Below are positions 44,486-53,230 of a stretch of DNA of 64,000 nucleotides, one piece after another. Below the pieces are notes generated by a model. That model had not been told where the DNA came from. It searched no databases and worked only from the letters and a program-made list of their open reading frames with translations. Within the stretch, counting starts at the first letter, position 1. Every line of letters begins with the position of its first letter. Source of the stretch: Jiella marina (GTDB taxonomy: Bacteria > Pseudomonadota > Alphaproteobacteria > Rhizobiales > Rhizobiaceae); the NCBI RefSeq assembly GCF_024359545.1, contig NZ_JAKQZG010000002.1:1-64000 (forward strand), read 5' to 3'. A program made the position numbers and the translations under genes.

Positions 44486-45049
44486 TCAGTATTCGGGGTG
44501 GTGAGGCTGCGGCGCGGCGGCACTGGCGACCTCGATCACGGAGCGATAGATCGTATAGGCCGAGACGAGGACGAACGCCGCCGCACCGACGATCGAAAGG
44601 GCATAGCCCCACCAGACCGGCAGTCCCAGAATGAAGCTTTCCTCGCCGCTGCGCATCTTGTCCTGCAATCCGAGCGCCATGCGCCAGACGATGATGGCGG
44701 CGGCTCCCGTCATCAGCACATTGCCCACGAGTTCGGTGATCTGGACGCCTCTCGTGCCCATGACGCCGGAGAAGATATCGACCGTCACATGACCGCGCTT
44801 CAGCTGGCAGTAGGGCAGGAACATGAAGACCGCGACGCCCGCGGCGATCTCGACCAGCTCGAAATCGCCCGGAATCGGTCCGCAGCAGATGTCGTAGGTC
44901 AGGAGCAGGCGGCCGGTTATCGAGGCCGTGGTGAGGACGATGATGAAGACGAGGCAGATCCCGCCGAAGAATGCGAGGACGAGGGACAGCCCTTCGACCA
45001 CACGGCCAAGGCCTCCCTCCTCGCGCGGGGTTGCTCCACTCTCGCTCAA
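44486..45049 (-). CDS. dctQ: TRAP transporter small permease DctQ
   Basis: Small membrane subunit of 187 residues with four hydrophobic segments (LSLVLAFFGGICLVFIIVLTT, FELVEIAAGVAVFMFLPYCQL, LVGNVLMTGAAAIIVWRMAL, WWGYALSIVGAAAFVLVSAYT). The GHVTVDIF segment after helix 2 is characteristic of DctQ. It lies between the binding-protein gene and dctM. Confidence 0.9.
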   Translation of the reverse strand: MSESGATPREEGGLGRVVEGLSLVLAFFGGICLVFIIVLTTASITGRLLLTYDICCGPIPGDFELVEIAAGVAVFMFLPYCQLKRGHVTVDIFSGVMGTRGVQITELVGNVLMTGAAAIIVWRMALGLQDKMRSGEESFILGLPVWWGYALSIVGAAAFVLVSAYTIYRSVIEVASAAAPQPHHPEY

Positions 45050-45167
45050 CTCGATCGCCTTGTCTTCGATCCCTGGCCGGCGCCGGACACACTCGCGCCG
45101 GACACGGGGACGGAACCGGACGGACTGGCCCCGTCCCTCGCGATTTTCACCTCAAAATCGCAGCGCG

Positions 45168-46247
45168 CTACTCGCTCTTGGCGGCGTCGGAGGAACTCTC
45201 CGTCATCCCCGCGTCGCTTCCCGCACCATCTTCGGCGGTGTGCTTCGCGATCAGCGCCTTGGCGTCGTTGAGCAGCGCCTGCCGTCCCTCCGCCTCGGCG
45301 ACCCAGTCCTCGATGACCGACTGGGACGCATCCTTGAAGCGCTGCGTCTCGGCCTCGTCGAGCATGATGACGTTGTTGCCCGCATCCTCGGCCTTCTTCA
45401 GGCCAACCGCATCCTGCGCGGCCATCGCCTCGCCGGCCATCCGGGCGAGCTTCATTCCGGAATTGTCGTCGATGATCTTCTTCAGATCGTCGGGCAGACT
45501 CTCATAGGTGTCCTTGTTCATGGCGATGGCGAAGGTCTGGGTGTAGAGGCCGTTCTCGCCGGAAAAGCCGGTGTGGTTGTTCACCAGTTCCGACACGCGC
45601 AGCGGCAGCGTCACTTCCCAGGGAATGGTCGTGCCGTCGATGACGCCCTTCGACAGGGCCTCGGGCACCGCCGGAACCGGCATTCCGACGGGGGTCGCGC
45701 CGAGCTTGGTGAGAAGGTCGTTGATCACCCGCGAACCGCCGCGGATCTTCATGCCCTGAAGATCCCCCAGCTTCTCGATCGGCTCCTTGGTGTGGAAAAG
45801 ACCAGGGCCGTGCGTGTGGACGGCGAGAAGATGAACCTCGTCGAATTCGTCCATCGCGTTCTTCTCGACGAACTCCTGGAACGCCTCGGAGGTCGAGACC
45901 GCATCGGTCATGATGAACGGCAATTCGAAGGTCTCGGCCTTCGGGAAGCGCCCCGGCGTATAGCCGAGCACCGTCCAGATCACGTCGACGACGCCGTCGC
46001 GCGCCTGATCGAACAGCTCCGGCGGAGAACCGCCGAGCTGCATCGAGGGATAGTGCTCGACGGCGATCCGGCCGTCCGATTGTTCCCCGATCGCCTCGCC
46101 CCAGGGCTCGAGCACCTCCTGCGGGATCGTCGCCTGCGGCGGCAGCATCTGGTGGACGCGCAAGGTGACGTCCTGCGCGGCCGCCCCGCTCAATCCTGCG
46201 GCCAACATCGCGCCTGCGAGAGCCGCCTTCACCATGGTCTTCAGCAT
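45168..46247 (-). CDS. dctP: TRAP transporter substrate-binding protein DctP
   Basis: Periplasmic solute receptor of 359 residues. Signal peptide to about SGAAA-Q; then VTLRVHQMLPPQATIPQEVLEPWGEAI, a YPSMQLGGSPPELFDQARDGVVDVIW stretch, and DLQGMKIRGGSRVINDLLTKLGATPVGMP with the Arg that usually pairs with a substrate carboxylate. The C-terminal 25 residues are a low-complexity acidic/Ser-rich tail, unusual for the family. The divergent MetE-like gene is the nearest clue to the ligand but is weak. Confidence 0.92.
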   Translation of the reverse strand: MLKTMVKAALAGAMLAAGLSGAAAQDVTLRVHQMLPPQATIPQEVLEPWGEAIGEQSDGRIAVEHYPSMQLGGSPPELFDQARDGVVDVIWTVLGYTPGRFPKAETFELPFIMTDAVSTSEAFQEFVEKNAMDEFDEVHLLAVHTHGPGLFHTKEPIEKLGDLQGMKIRGGSRVINDLLTKLGATPVGMPVPAVPEALSKGVIDGTTIPWEVTLPLRVSELVNNHTGFSGENGLYTQTFAIAMNKDTYESLPDDLKKIIDDNSGMKLARMAGEAMAAQDAVGLKKAEDAGNNVIMLDEAETQRFKDASQSVIEDWVAEAEGRQALLNDAKALIAKHTAEDGAGSDAGMTESSSDAAKSE

Positions 46248-46574
46248 GAGATCCTCCCCGATCGTCTTCCTGCCACCGCGCCGCGGTGGACACCGCCTGG
46301 TGCGGTTCGTGTCTCAGCGTGGTCGAAACCCGCCGACAAAGCAACGGCCGTCGGCCGTCCACTCCCTGTACGGCCACCTCTCGAAGATGATATGAACATT
46401 AAGCACCGGTAAAATGGTTTTGCCGGGCAGTTTCATAACCTATAGTTCATAATAGAGGCTTTTCGTCGACGGCTGCAGACGCGACTGCGACCTGGCGCTC
46501 CACCATCATCGCTCCAGATCAGCGCTGGCAGAATTCGACCGCTTCTCAACGGGAACGACTGGCAGGAAACGATC
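46248..46574. promoter_or_regulatory. AT-rich divergent control region, dctP / MetE-like gene
   Basis: 327 bp without a gene. The part from about 46385 to 46470 is clearly richer in A/T than its surroundings and contains the inverted pair TATGAAC (46391-46397) and GTTCATA (46445-46451). This layout fits a shared operator/promoter region for the two divergent units; the regulator is not encoded here. Confidence 0.45.
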
Positions 46575-47684
46575 ATGACCACTCCCCCCTTCAAGGCCGA
46601 CCATGTCGGCAGCTTCCTGAGACCTGAACGGCTTCAGACCGCCCGGGCGCAGTTTGCCGACGGCAAGCTCTCGGCCGAGGAACTCCGCGCGATCGAGGAC
46701 GAATGCATCCGCGAGGTGGTCCAGCGCCAGCAGGATGTCGGCCTCAAGGGCATCACCGACGGCGAGTTTCGGCGCACCTTCTTCCATGTGGATTTTCTGG
46801 AGAAGCTCCACGGCGTCAACGTCACCTATGGCGAGTTCAAGACGCATTTTCGGAAAGACGACGGCTCGGAAGTCGGCTTCGCCCCGCCGACCATGCATGT
46901 GGAAGACAAGATCGCCCATGCCGATTCGATCCAGGGTGCGGATTTCGACTTTCTGAAGTCCGTCGTCACCGAGACGCCGAAGGTCTCGATTCCCGCCCCC
47001 TCCATGCTGCATTTCCGCGGCGGGCGCGATGCGATCTCGAAAGATGTCTATCCCGATCTCGAAGCCTTCTACGACGATCTGACGGCCGCCTATCGCGACG
47101 AGATCAAGGATCTGGCCGATCGCGGCTGCCGCTACCTGCAGATGGACGACACGAATCTCGCCTATCTGTGCGATCCGGAAATCCGGGACCGCACGGCCAA
47201 GCGCGGCGACGACCCGGACGATCTGACCCGCCTCTACTGCCGGCTGGTCAACGACGCCATCAAGGACCGCCCCTCCGACATGACGATCTCGGTCCATTTG
47301 TGCCGGGGCAATTTCAAGAGCGCCTGGGTCGCGAAGGGCGGCTACGAGCCGGTCGCCGAGATCCTGTTCAACGAAATGGCGATCGACGGCTTTTTCCTGG
47401 AATATGACGACGAGCGTTCCGGCGACTTCGCGCCGCTGCGCCACATGCCGAAGGGCAAGACCGTGGTGCTCGGGCTGATGTCGTCGAAATCCGGCGATGT
47501 CGAGCCGGCCGACCTGGTCAAAAAGCGCATCGACGAGGCTTCGCAATTCGTCGATCTCGACCAGTGCGCCCTGTCGCACCAGTGCGGCTTCTCGTCGACC
47601 GCCCATGGCAACGACCTCACCGAGGACGACCAGTGGCGCAAGCTCGAACGCTGCGTCGAGGTGGCAAGGGCCGTCTGGGGGTAA
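46575..47684 (+). CDS. MetE-like (cobalamin-independent methionine synthase C-terminal domain) protein
   Basis: Single-domain relative of the MetE catalytic barrel, 369 residues, lacking the N-terminal MetE domain. It starts FKADHVGSFLRP and has GLKGITDGEFRRTFFHVDF, YLQMDDTNLAYLCD, the Zn-ligand segment SVHLCRGN and the late Zn Cys in LSHQCGFSST. It therefore probably uses a Zn-activated thiol as methyl acceptor. Such stand-alone proteins serve varied methyl transfers; true methionine synthesis is not shown. It is divergent from a TRAP transporter and ends at a strong terminator. Confidence 0.85.
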   Translation: MTTPPFKADHVGSFLRPERLQTARAQFADGKLSAEELRAIEDECIREVVQRQQDVGLKGITDGEFRRTFFHVDFLEKLHGVNVTYGEFKTHFRKDDGSEVGFAPPTMHVEDKIAHADSIQGADFDFLKSVVTETPKVSIPAPSMLHFRGGRDAISKDVYPDLEAFYDDLTAAYRDEIKDLADRGCRYLQMDDTNLAYLCDPEIRDRTAKRGDDPDDLTRLYCRLVNDAIKDRPSDMTISVHLCRGNFKSAWVAKGGYEPVAEILFNEMAIDGFFLEYDDERSGDFAPLRHMPKGKTVVLGLMSSKSGDVEPADLVKKRIDEASQFVDLDQCALSHQCGFSSTAHGNDLTEDDQWRKLERCVEVARAVWG

Positions 47685-47723
47685 GGACGCCCTCTTTGGG
47701 TTCAGGGCCATTGGTCCGGACGA

Positions 47724-47763
47724 AAGACAAAGGGGCCAGTCTCTCGACTGGCCCCTTTGTCTT
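47724..47763. terminator. Strong bidirectional terminator
   Basis: AAGACAAAGGGGCCAGT (47724-47740) pairs perfectly over 17 bp with 47747-47763 around the loop CTCTCG. It serves the convergent MetE-like and Old Yellow Enzyme genes, giving a T-rich end in each direction. Confidence 0.9.
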
Positions 47764-47774
47764 GCCGGATCGCT

Positions 47775-48887
47775 CTACGCCGTCGCGACGTAGCGCGTCA
47801 GTTCTTCCGCGCTGAGAGGCGGATAGTCGGTGTAGCCCTCTTCGCCGCCGCCATAGAAGGTCGACTCGTCCCACTCGGCCAGCGGAGCGCCGAGGCCGAT
47901 GCGGGTCACCAGATCGGGGTTGGAAATGAAAGGCCGGCCGAAACAGGCGAGATCGATCTCTCCCTTGGCGATCCGCTCGGCCGCGAGTTCCGGCGTATAG
48001 CCGTTATTGCCCATATAGACGCCGTCGAAATGCTGCTTCAGCGACCATGCCTTGAACTCATGCGGGTCGCGGCTGCCGCGGGTCGCACCCTCGATCACGT
48101 GGAGATAGACCAGCCGGCGCTTCGAAAGCTCCTTCACATAGGCGGTGAAGAGGGTCTCGGGATCGCTGTCGACGAGATCGTTCGCCGGCGAGACCGGCGA
48201 AATGCGGATGCCGGTGCGCTCCGGCCCGAACACCTCGGTCACGGCGTCGACCACCATCAGCGGAAACCGCATGCGGTTTTCGATCGAACCGCCGAATTCG
48301 TCGGTGCGCTTGTTGGCGCCGTCCCGCAGAAACTGGTCGAGGAGATAGCCATTCGCGGAATGGACCTCGACTCCGTCGAATCCGGCCCGCTTGGCGTTCT
48401 CGCTCGCCTTCACGAAATCGTCCACGACCCTCGGCAGCTCCGAGGCTTCGAGCGCCCGCGGCGTGGGGATGTCCTTGAACCCGTCAGCCGTGAAGGCCTT
48501 CATTTCCGGCTTCACGGCCGAGGAGGAGACCGGAAGTGCTCCGCCCGGCTGAAGGTCGGGATGCGACACGCGCCCGACATGCCAGAGCTGCAGGAACATC
48601 TTGCCGCCTTCGGCATGGACGGCATCGTTCACCTTCTGCCAGGCCGCGACCTGCTCGTCCGAGAAGATGCCCGGCGTCCAGGCATATCCGCGGCCTTCCG
48701 GCGAAATGTTCGTCGCCTCGGTGATGATCAGTCCGGCGCTTGCGCGTTGGCGGTAATAGTCCACATGCATGTCGCGGGGCACACCCGCATCGGTCGCGCG
48801 GCTGCGGGTCAGCGGAGCCATGACGACGCGGTTCGAAAGCTGGTTCGGACCGAGGCCGAAGGGCTGGAGGAGGACGTCGTTCGACAT
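47775..48887 (-). CDS. Old Yellow Enzyme family ene-reductase
   Basis: FMN-dependent NADPH ene-reductase of 370 residues (NemA/XenB type). Recognised by NRVVMAPLTRSRA, AGLIITEATNISPEGRGY, MFLQLWHVGRVSHP, the ligand-binding HSANGYLLDQFL pair (His and Asn) and the C-terminal CFGRPFISNPDLVTRI. It reduces activated double bonds of aldehydes, ketones or nitro-compounds; the physiological substrate is unknown. It is convergent with the MetE-like gene. Confidence 0.93.
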   Translation of the reverse strand: MSNDVLLQPFGLGPNQLSNRVVMAPLTRSRATDAGVPRDMHVDYYRQRASAGLIITEATNISPEGRGYAWTPGIFSDEQVAAWQKVNDAVHAEGGKMFLQLWHVGRVSHPDLQPGGALPVSSSAVKPEMKAFTADGFKDIPTPRALEASELPRVVDDFVKASENAKRAGFDGVEVHSANGYLLDQFLRDGANKRTDEFGGSIENRMRFPLMVVDAVTEVFGPERTGIRISPVSPANDLVDSDPETLFTAYVKELSKRRLVYLHVIEGATRGSRDPHEFKAWSLKQHFDGVYMGNNGYTPELAAERIAKGEIDLACFGRPFISNPDLVTRIGLGAPLAEWDESTFYGGGEEGYTDYPPLSAEELTRYVATA

Positions 48888-49053
48888 TCTATCGTCCTTT
48901 CGAGTATGGCCGGCCCCGCATTCATGGGGCAGAAATCGGGGCCGACCGGGGTGGACGCCGATATGGTGCGACGCAACACGGGCCGCCAGCCGCTGAACGC
49001 AGTGTTTGCAGTCCGGAGACCGATCGCCGGGAGGCGCGACGAATGGAGATCGC

Positions 49054-49908
49054 TTGAACTACCGCCATGCCTTTCATGCCGGCAATTTCGCCGATGTCGT
49101 CAAGCACGCGCTGTTGTGCCGGCTGGTGCGCTATCTCCAGCGCAAGGAGGGCGCGATCCGCGTCTACGACACCCATGCCGGCCCTGGTCTCTACGACCTC
49201 GACGGCGAGGCAGCGCGGCGGACGATGGAACATGCCGGAGGCGTCGCGGCGCTGGCTGCTGCTGATCCGGCCCTGCGGGAAGACCCGCTTCTCGCCGATT
49301 ACTGGCAGGCCATCGCGCCGGATGTCGCCGACGGGCGCTATCCGGGCTCGCCGCTGATCGTTCGCCGTCTCCTGCGCCGGCAGGACCGGCTCTCGGCCTA
49401 CGAGCTTCATCCCGAAGACGGGGCGGCGCTGAAGGCCCTGTTTGCCGGGGACAAAGCGGTGAAGGCGATTGCGCTCGACGGCTGGCTGGCGCTCGGGGCG
49501 CATCTGCCGCCGAAGGAAAAGCGCGGCCTCGTGCTCATCGACCCGCCCTTCGAGAAGGTGAGCGAGGTCGACGATCTCGCCGACGCCCTGGAGAAGGCCA
49601 TCGTCCGCTGGCGCGGGGGAACCTATGCCGTGTGGTATCCGGTCAAGAAGCGCGCCACGGTCGAGCGGTTGCATGACCGGCTTTCGGCGCTCGCCCCGGA
49701 CGAGATTGTCTTTGCCGAGTTCTATCGCGAAGCGTGGGAGCCCAGCGAGGCGGGAGCTGCAGAGACTTTCGTCGGCTCGGGCCTCGCCGTCATCAATCCG
49801 CCCTTCGTCTTCGCCGAGGAGGCCGAGCGGATCTTTTCGCGGCTCGCGCCCGTGCTCGTGCGAGGCAAAGCAGCAACATTTTCCATCAAAGACGGCGCCA
49901 AGGGGTGA
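49054..49908 (+). CDS. rlmJ: 23S rRNA (adenine2030-N6)-methyltransferase RlmJ
   Basis: SAM-dependent enzyme, 284 residues, methylating A2030 of 23S rRNA. N-terminal NYRHAFHAGNFADVVKHALL is diagnostic; YDTHAGPGLYDL follows, and the catalytic motif is DPPFE in RGLVLIDPPFEKVSE. Translation starts at TTG 49054, because the family begins exactly with this M-N-Y-R-H-A segment and a GGAG site lies eight bases upstream. Non-ATG start noted. Confidence 0.94.
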   Translation: MNYRHAFHAGNFADVVKHALLCRLVRYLQRKEGAIRVYDTHAGPGLYDLDGEAARRTMEHAGGVAALAAADPALREDPLLADYWQAIAPDVADGRYPGSPLIVRRLLRRQDRLSAYELHPEDGAALKALFAGDKAVKAIALDGWLALGAHLPPKEKRGLVLIDPPFEKVSEVDDLADALEKAIVRWRGGTYAVWYPVKKRATVERLHDRLSALAPDEIVFAEFYREAWEPSEAGAAETFVGSGLAVINPPFVFAEEAERIFSRLAPVLVRGKAATFSIKDGAKG

Positions 49909-49999
49909 TAAGAAACCCCTTCATTTACAAACGGTGCTAGCCTTCGGCGAGTCCGAGAGTACGGCGGCCATTGTGCAGGCCCCGAGGGAGAATGAGATC

Positions 50000-50533
50000 A
50001 TGCGCCGGTTTGCAAGCCTTTGTCTTTCGATCATGACGGCCTCGGTCGCGCTTCCCGCAGCCGCGGCCGACCTGCAGAAGTATCGCCCTGCGCCGATCAA
50101 AACCAACGTCCCGACGTGCGACAATGCCGACGTGCTGGGCGAGGTCGAGGATCAGTTCGAGTACGGCGCGCCGCGCATGCTGGAAGCCAAGCTCGAAATC
50201 CTCGAATTCACCGGCATGTTCGAAAAGGCCTATCTGCCGCCGGTCACGGACGATCCCTATCCTGACCCCAATCCGATCGAGCGGCGCTATTGCCAGGCCA
50301 AAGCCCTGATCTCCGACGGCAAGTGGCGGACGGTCTACTATCTGATCGAATATCCGATGGGCTATGCGGCCGCCGACAGCTATCTCGGCATTTTTTCGCC
50401 GGTGCGCGGCTGGCGTGCGGAGGGCTGCGTGCTCGGTCTTGACGAGTGGCACGTCTACGGCGCCAATTGCCAATCGCTGCGGCGCTACCCGCCCGAAGGC
50501 GCGGTGCTGCCCGACTATGTCTCGAAATACTGA
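50000..50533 (+). CDS. Secreted protein of unknown function
   Basis: Predicted periplasmic protein of 177 residues with signal peptide (MRRFASLCLSIMTASVALPA, cleavage near AAA-D). The mature part includes YCQAKALISDGKWRTVYYLIEYPMGYA and ends GWRAEGCVLGLDEWHVYGANCQSLRRY, with four Cys that could form two disulfides. A GGGAG element lies upstream. It seems related to conserved hypothetical proteins of Rhizobiales, but I cannot name the family. Confidence 0.75.
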   Translation: MRRFASLCLSIMTASVALPAAAADLQKYRPAPIKTNVPTCDNADVLGEVEDQFEYGAPRMLEAKLEILEFTGMFEKAYLPPVTDDPYPDPNPIERRYCQAKALISDGKWRTVYYLIEYPMGYAAADSYLGIFSPVRGWRAEGCVLGLDEWHVYGANCQSLRRYPPEGAVLPDYVSKY

Positions 50534-50550
50534 TCGACGAAACGAGCCCC

Positions 50551-51150
50551 ATGCGCCTTTTCTACAGTCCCGCCTCGCCCTTCGCCGCCAAGGTGCGCAT
50601 GGCGGCCCAACATTGTGACCTCGCCCTCGATGGCGTTCTGGCCGACACCGCGGCCGAGCCCGACGATCTTCTCTCGGCCAATCCGCTCGGCAAGATTCCG
50701 GCGCTCGTCCTCGACGATGGCGGCGTGCTCTATGACAGCGCCGTGATCTGCGACTATTTCGACAAGATGACCGGCGGTCAGCTCGTGCCCCAGGGGATCG
50801 ACGAGTGGCGGGCGGTCAAGCTGGTGGAAGCGACCGCCGACGGCATCGCCGACGCGCTGATCCTCACCGTCTACGAAGACCGCTATCGCCCCGAAGACAA
50901 GCGTCATCAGCCCTGGGTCGACAAGCAGACGCGCAAGGCCGATCGCGGGCTCGAAGTGCTGGAGGCGATGATCGCCGATCTGCCGGACCGGCTGACGACG
51001 GCGCATTTCGCGCTGGCCAGCCTGTTTGGCTGGATGGATATCCGCTTTGCCGGCAAACTCGCGGCCGAACGCCCCGCCCTTGCCAAATGGTACGCTGATT
51101 TCCCGAGCGCGTTTCCCGCCTTTGAGGACCTGCGCCCCAAAGCCGGCTGA
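50551..51150 (+). CDS. Glutathione S-transferase family protein
   Basis: Protein of 199 residues with thioredoxin-fold N-domain (MRLFYSPASPFAAKVRMAAQH, NPLGKIPALVLDDGGVLYDSAVICDYFD, which includes the cis-Pro and the E/D-S glutathione-binding turn) and a helical C-domain (ALASLFGWMDIRF). The Ser in YSPASPF is the likely catalytic position. It starts 17 bp after the preceding gene. Substrate unknown. Confidence 0.9.
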   Translation: MRLFYSPASPFAAKVRMAAQHCDLALDGVLADTAAEPDDLLSANPLGKIPALVLDDGGVLYDSAVICDYFDKMTGGQLVPQGIDEWRAVKLVEATADGIADALILTVYEDRYRPEDKRHQPWVDKQTRKADRGLEVLEAMIADLPDRLTTAHFALASLFGWMDIRFAGKLAAERPALAKWYADFPSAFPAFEDLRPKAG

Positions 51151-51213
51151 GAACGCCGCCCAACCGCCCATCTCCCGATGGTCATGGCTCATGGCCTGTC
51201 TGCCGCCCGCGGG

Positions 51214-52335
51214 TCACACCGGCGGCAGGACCACCGGGAGCATGCGCTTTTCCCGATCCGACACGAAGCAAAGGTCGAGGAGTTTCTGCACTTCGGCGGC
51301 GTGGCGGAAATCCGGCTCGCCATTGACGCCGGACAGGAGCGCCAGGACGAAACGGTCGGCATTGCGCGGCGTCGGCGGGCATTCGACCCGCTTCCAGGTC
51401 TGGGTGTGGATGTCCGGTCCGAGGCACACGTCGAGGCTGGACTCGAAAGTATTCGACCAGATCTTCAAGGCACCCGTAGTGCCATGGATCGTCAGGTCCA
51501 GATCGTTGGCCTTGCCCGTCGCATAGCGGCTCATGTGAACGACGCCGAGCGCGCCATTGTCGAATTCCACCGTCATCGCGCAGGAATCATTGGCGTCGAG
51601 CGTATAGGCGCCGATCGCGCCGCTCTCGGCCTTGTCGAAAGTCTTCAGCCGCGCCTGGAGTGCGCTGATGCCGAGGCCCGTGCCGAAGCAGGCAAAGTCG
51701 AGAATATGGATGCCGATATCGCCGAGAACGCCCTTGGAACCGTGGGCCGAGGACAGGCGCCACAGCCAGCGCTCGTCGGTCTGCCAGTCGCCCCAGTGAT
51801 TGCCCGTGAGCCAGCTCTGGAGATAGCTCGCATCGACATGGCGGACCTCGCCGATCTCGCCGGCCGCCACCATGCGCCGCGCCATCTGGATGGCATGGGC
51901 ATTGCGATAGGTGAGGTTGACCATGTTGATGAGGCCGGCCCGTTCGGCCGCGCCCACCATCTCGAAGGCGTCCTCGGCATTGAGCGCCAGGGGCTTTTCG
52001 CAGAAGATCGCCTTCCCCGCCTCGATCACCTGAAGAGTCGTCGGCTTGTGGGCGGCGTCGGGCGTGGCGTTGACCACCGCGTCGAACTCGCCCCATTCGA
52101 GCGCCCGCGCCAGATCGTCGAAGGCGTGCGGAATCGTATGCATCTCGGCAAAGGTGCGCGCCCGCTCGGCATTGACGTCGCAGGCGCCCACGACCCGGCA
52201 GCCGGGAATCGAGGTGAAGTGCTCGGCATGGCGATGGGCGATCGCGCCTGTGCCGAGGATCATGATGCGCTTTTCGCCGGCCGCACCCGCAGCCATCCCT
52301 TCGCCTGAGGGGGCGTTCGGAGTGTCCTGTGTCAT
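51214..52335 (-). CDS. thuB: Gfo/Idh/MocA oxidoreductase, ThuB-like
   Basis: NAD(P)-dependent sugar oxidoreductase of 373 residues. Rossmann start IMILGTGAIAHRHAEHF; FCEKPLAL with the catalytic Lys; TYRNAHAIQMARR; LGDIGIHILDFA with the conserved His. It sits directly after a ThuA gene on the same strand (16 bp gap), the order of thuA-thuB in Sinorhizobium. There the pair oxidises trehalose to 3-keto-trehalose. The sugar ABC transporter genes thuEFGK are not next to it. Another disaccharide or inositol substrate cannot be excluded. Confidence 0.8.
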   Translation of the reverse strand: MTQDTPNAPSGEGMAAGAAGEKRIMILGTGAIAHRHAEHFTSIPGCRVVGACDVNAERARTFAEMHTIPHAFDDLARALEWGEFDAVVNATPDAAHKPTTLQVIEAGKAIFCEKPLALNAEDAFEMVGAAERAGLINMVNLTYRNAHAIQMARRMVAAGEIGEVRHVDASYLQSWLTGNHWGDWQTDERWLWRLSSAHGSKGVLGDIGIHILDFACFGTGLGISALQARLKTFDKAESGAIGAYTLDANDSCAMTVEFDNGALGVVHMSRYATGKANDLDLTIHGTTGALKIWSNTFESSLDVCLGPDIHTQTWKRVECPPTPRNADRFVLALLSGVNGEPDFRHAAEVQKLLDLCFVSDREKRMLPVVLPPV

Positions 52336-52351
52336 GATCGCTCCCCCCGCC

Positions 52352-53137
52352 CTACCGGTAGCCCTGTTCGCCCGGCTTGTGCAGCGAGCCGCCCTTCTGC
52401 TCGATTCTCTCCGGCGCCTTGTCGACCGGCACGTTCGGCGCAGCCGAGACGTCTTTCCAGGCGGAGACGGGGTTGTAGGCCCAGCGCACGGCGTTGATCA
52501 GCACGCGCTGGATTTCGGGGTTGTGATAGATCGGATAGGTCTCATGACCGGGGCGGAAATAGAAGATCTTGCCCGCGCCGCGCTGATAGGTCAGGCCCGA
52601 ACGGAACACCTCGCCGCCCTCGAACCAGGAGATGAACACCGTTTCCATCGGTTCGGGCACGAGGAAGGGCTCGCCGTACATTTCCGCATTCGGCAGTTCG
52701 ATGGAATGGCCCACCCCTTGCACGATCGGATGCGAGCGATTGACCGCCCAGAGCCGCTCGCGCTCGCCGGCCTCGCGCCAACGCAGCGAACAGGGCGTGC
52801 CCATCAGCCGCTTGAAGGGTTTGGAAAAATGGCCCGAATGCAGGATGATCAGGCCCATGCCCTGATGGACGCGCTCGGCCACCCGGTCGACGATCGCCTC
52901 GTCGACCTGGCCGTGGGCCTTGTGCCCCCACCATAACAGCACGTCGGTCTCGTCGAGGCGTTCTTGCGGCAGGCCGTGCTCGGCCTCCTGGAGCGTCGCG
53001 GTCGACGCCTCGATTCCGTCTTCGGCGCCGAGAAAGCCGGCAATAGCCGCATGGATGCCGTCCGGATAGATCTCCTTGACGACATCATTGTTCTGCTCGT
53101 GGATGAACTCGTTCCAGACGACGGCCCGAATGGTCAT
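52352..53137 (-). CDS. thuA: ThuA-like trehalose-utilization protein
   Basis: Protein of 261 residues of the ThuA family with a glutamine-amidotransferase-like fold: [94 protein letters not shown]. ThuA acts with ThuB in conversion of disaccharides through 3-keto derivatives. It begins 93 bp after treY on the same strand, so breakdown and synthesis genes for trehalose may share a transcript. Confidence 0.9.
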   Translation of the reverse strand: MTIRAVVWNEFIHEQNNDVVKEIYPDGIHAAIAGFLGAEDGIEASTATLQEAEHGLPQERLDETDVLLWWGHKAHGQVDEAIVDRVAERVHQGMGLIILHSGHFSKPFKRLMGTPCSLRWREAGERERLWAVNRSHPIVQGVGHSIELPNAEMYGEPFLVPEPMETVFISWFEGGEVFRSGLTYQRGAGKIFYFRPGHETYPIYHNPEIQRVLINAVRWAYNPVSAWKDVSAAPNVPVDKAPERIEQKGGSLHKPGEQGYR

Positions 53138-53230
53138 GGCACCCTCCCGCGCGGTCCGTTTTGCGGACCTTTCTCGATTTGGCTCGACCAGTCGTTTGAA
53201 GAAGTCTCGCCCGACATCCGGGACGCCGGG

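Noticed and set aside
43097-45271. 724-codon plus-strand frame over the TRAP permease genes
   Set aside because: The minus strand encodes recognisable DctM and DctQ; the frame is very rich in Arg, Gln, Asp and His and has no domain.
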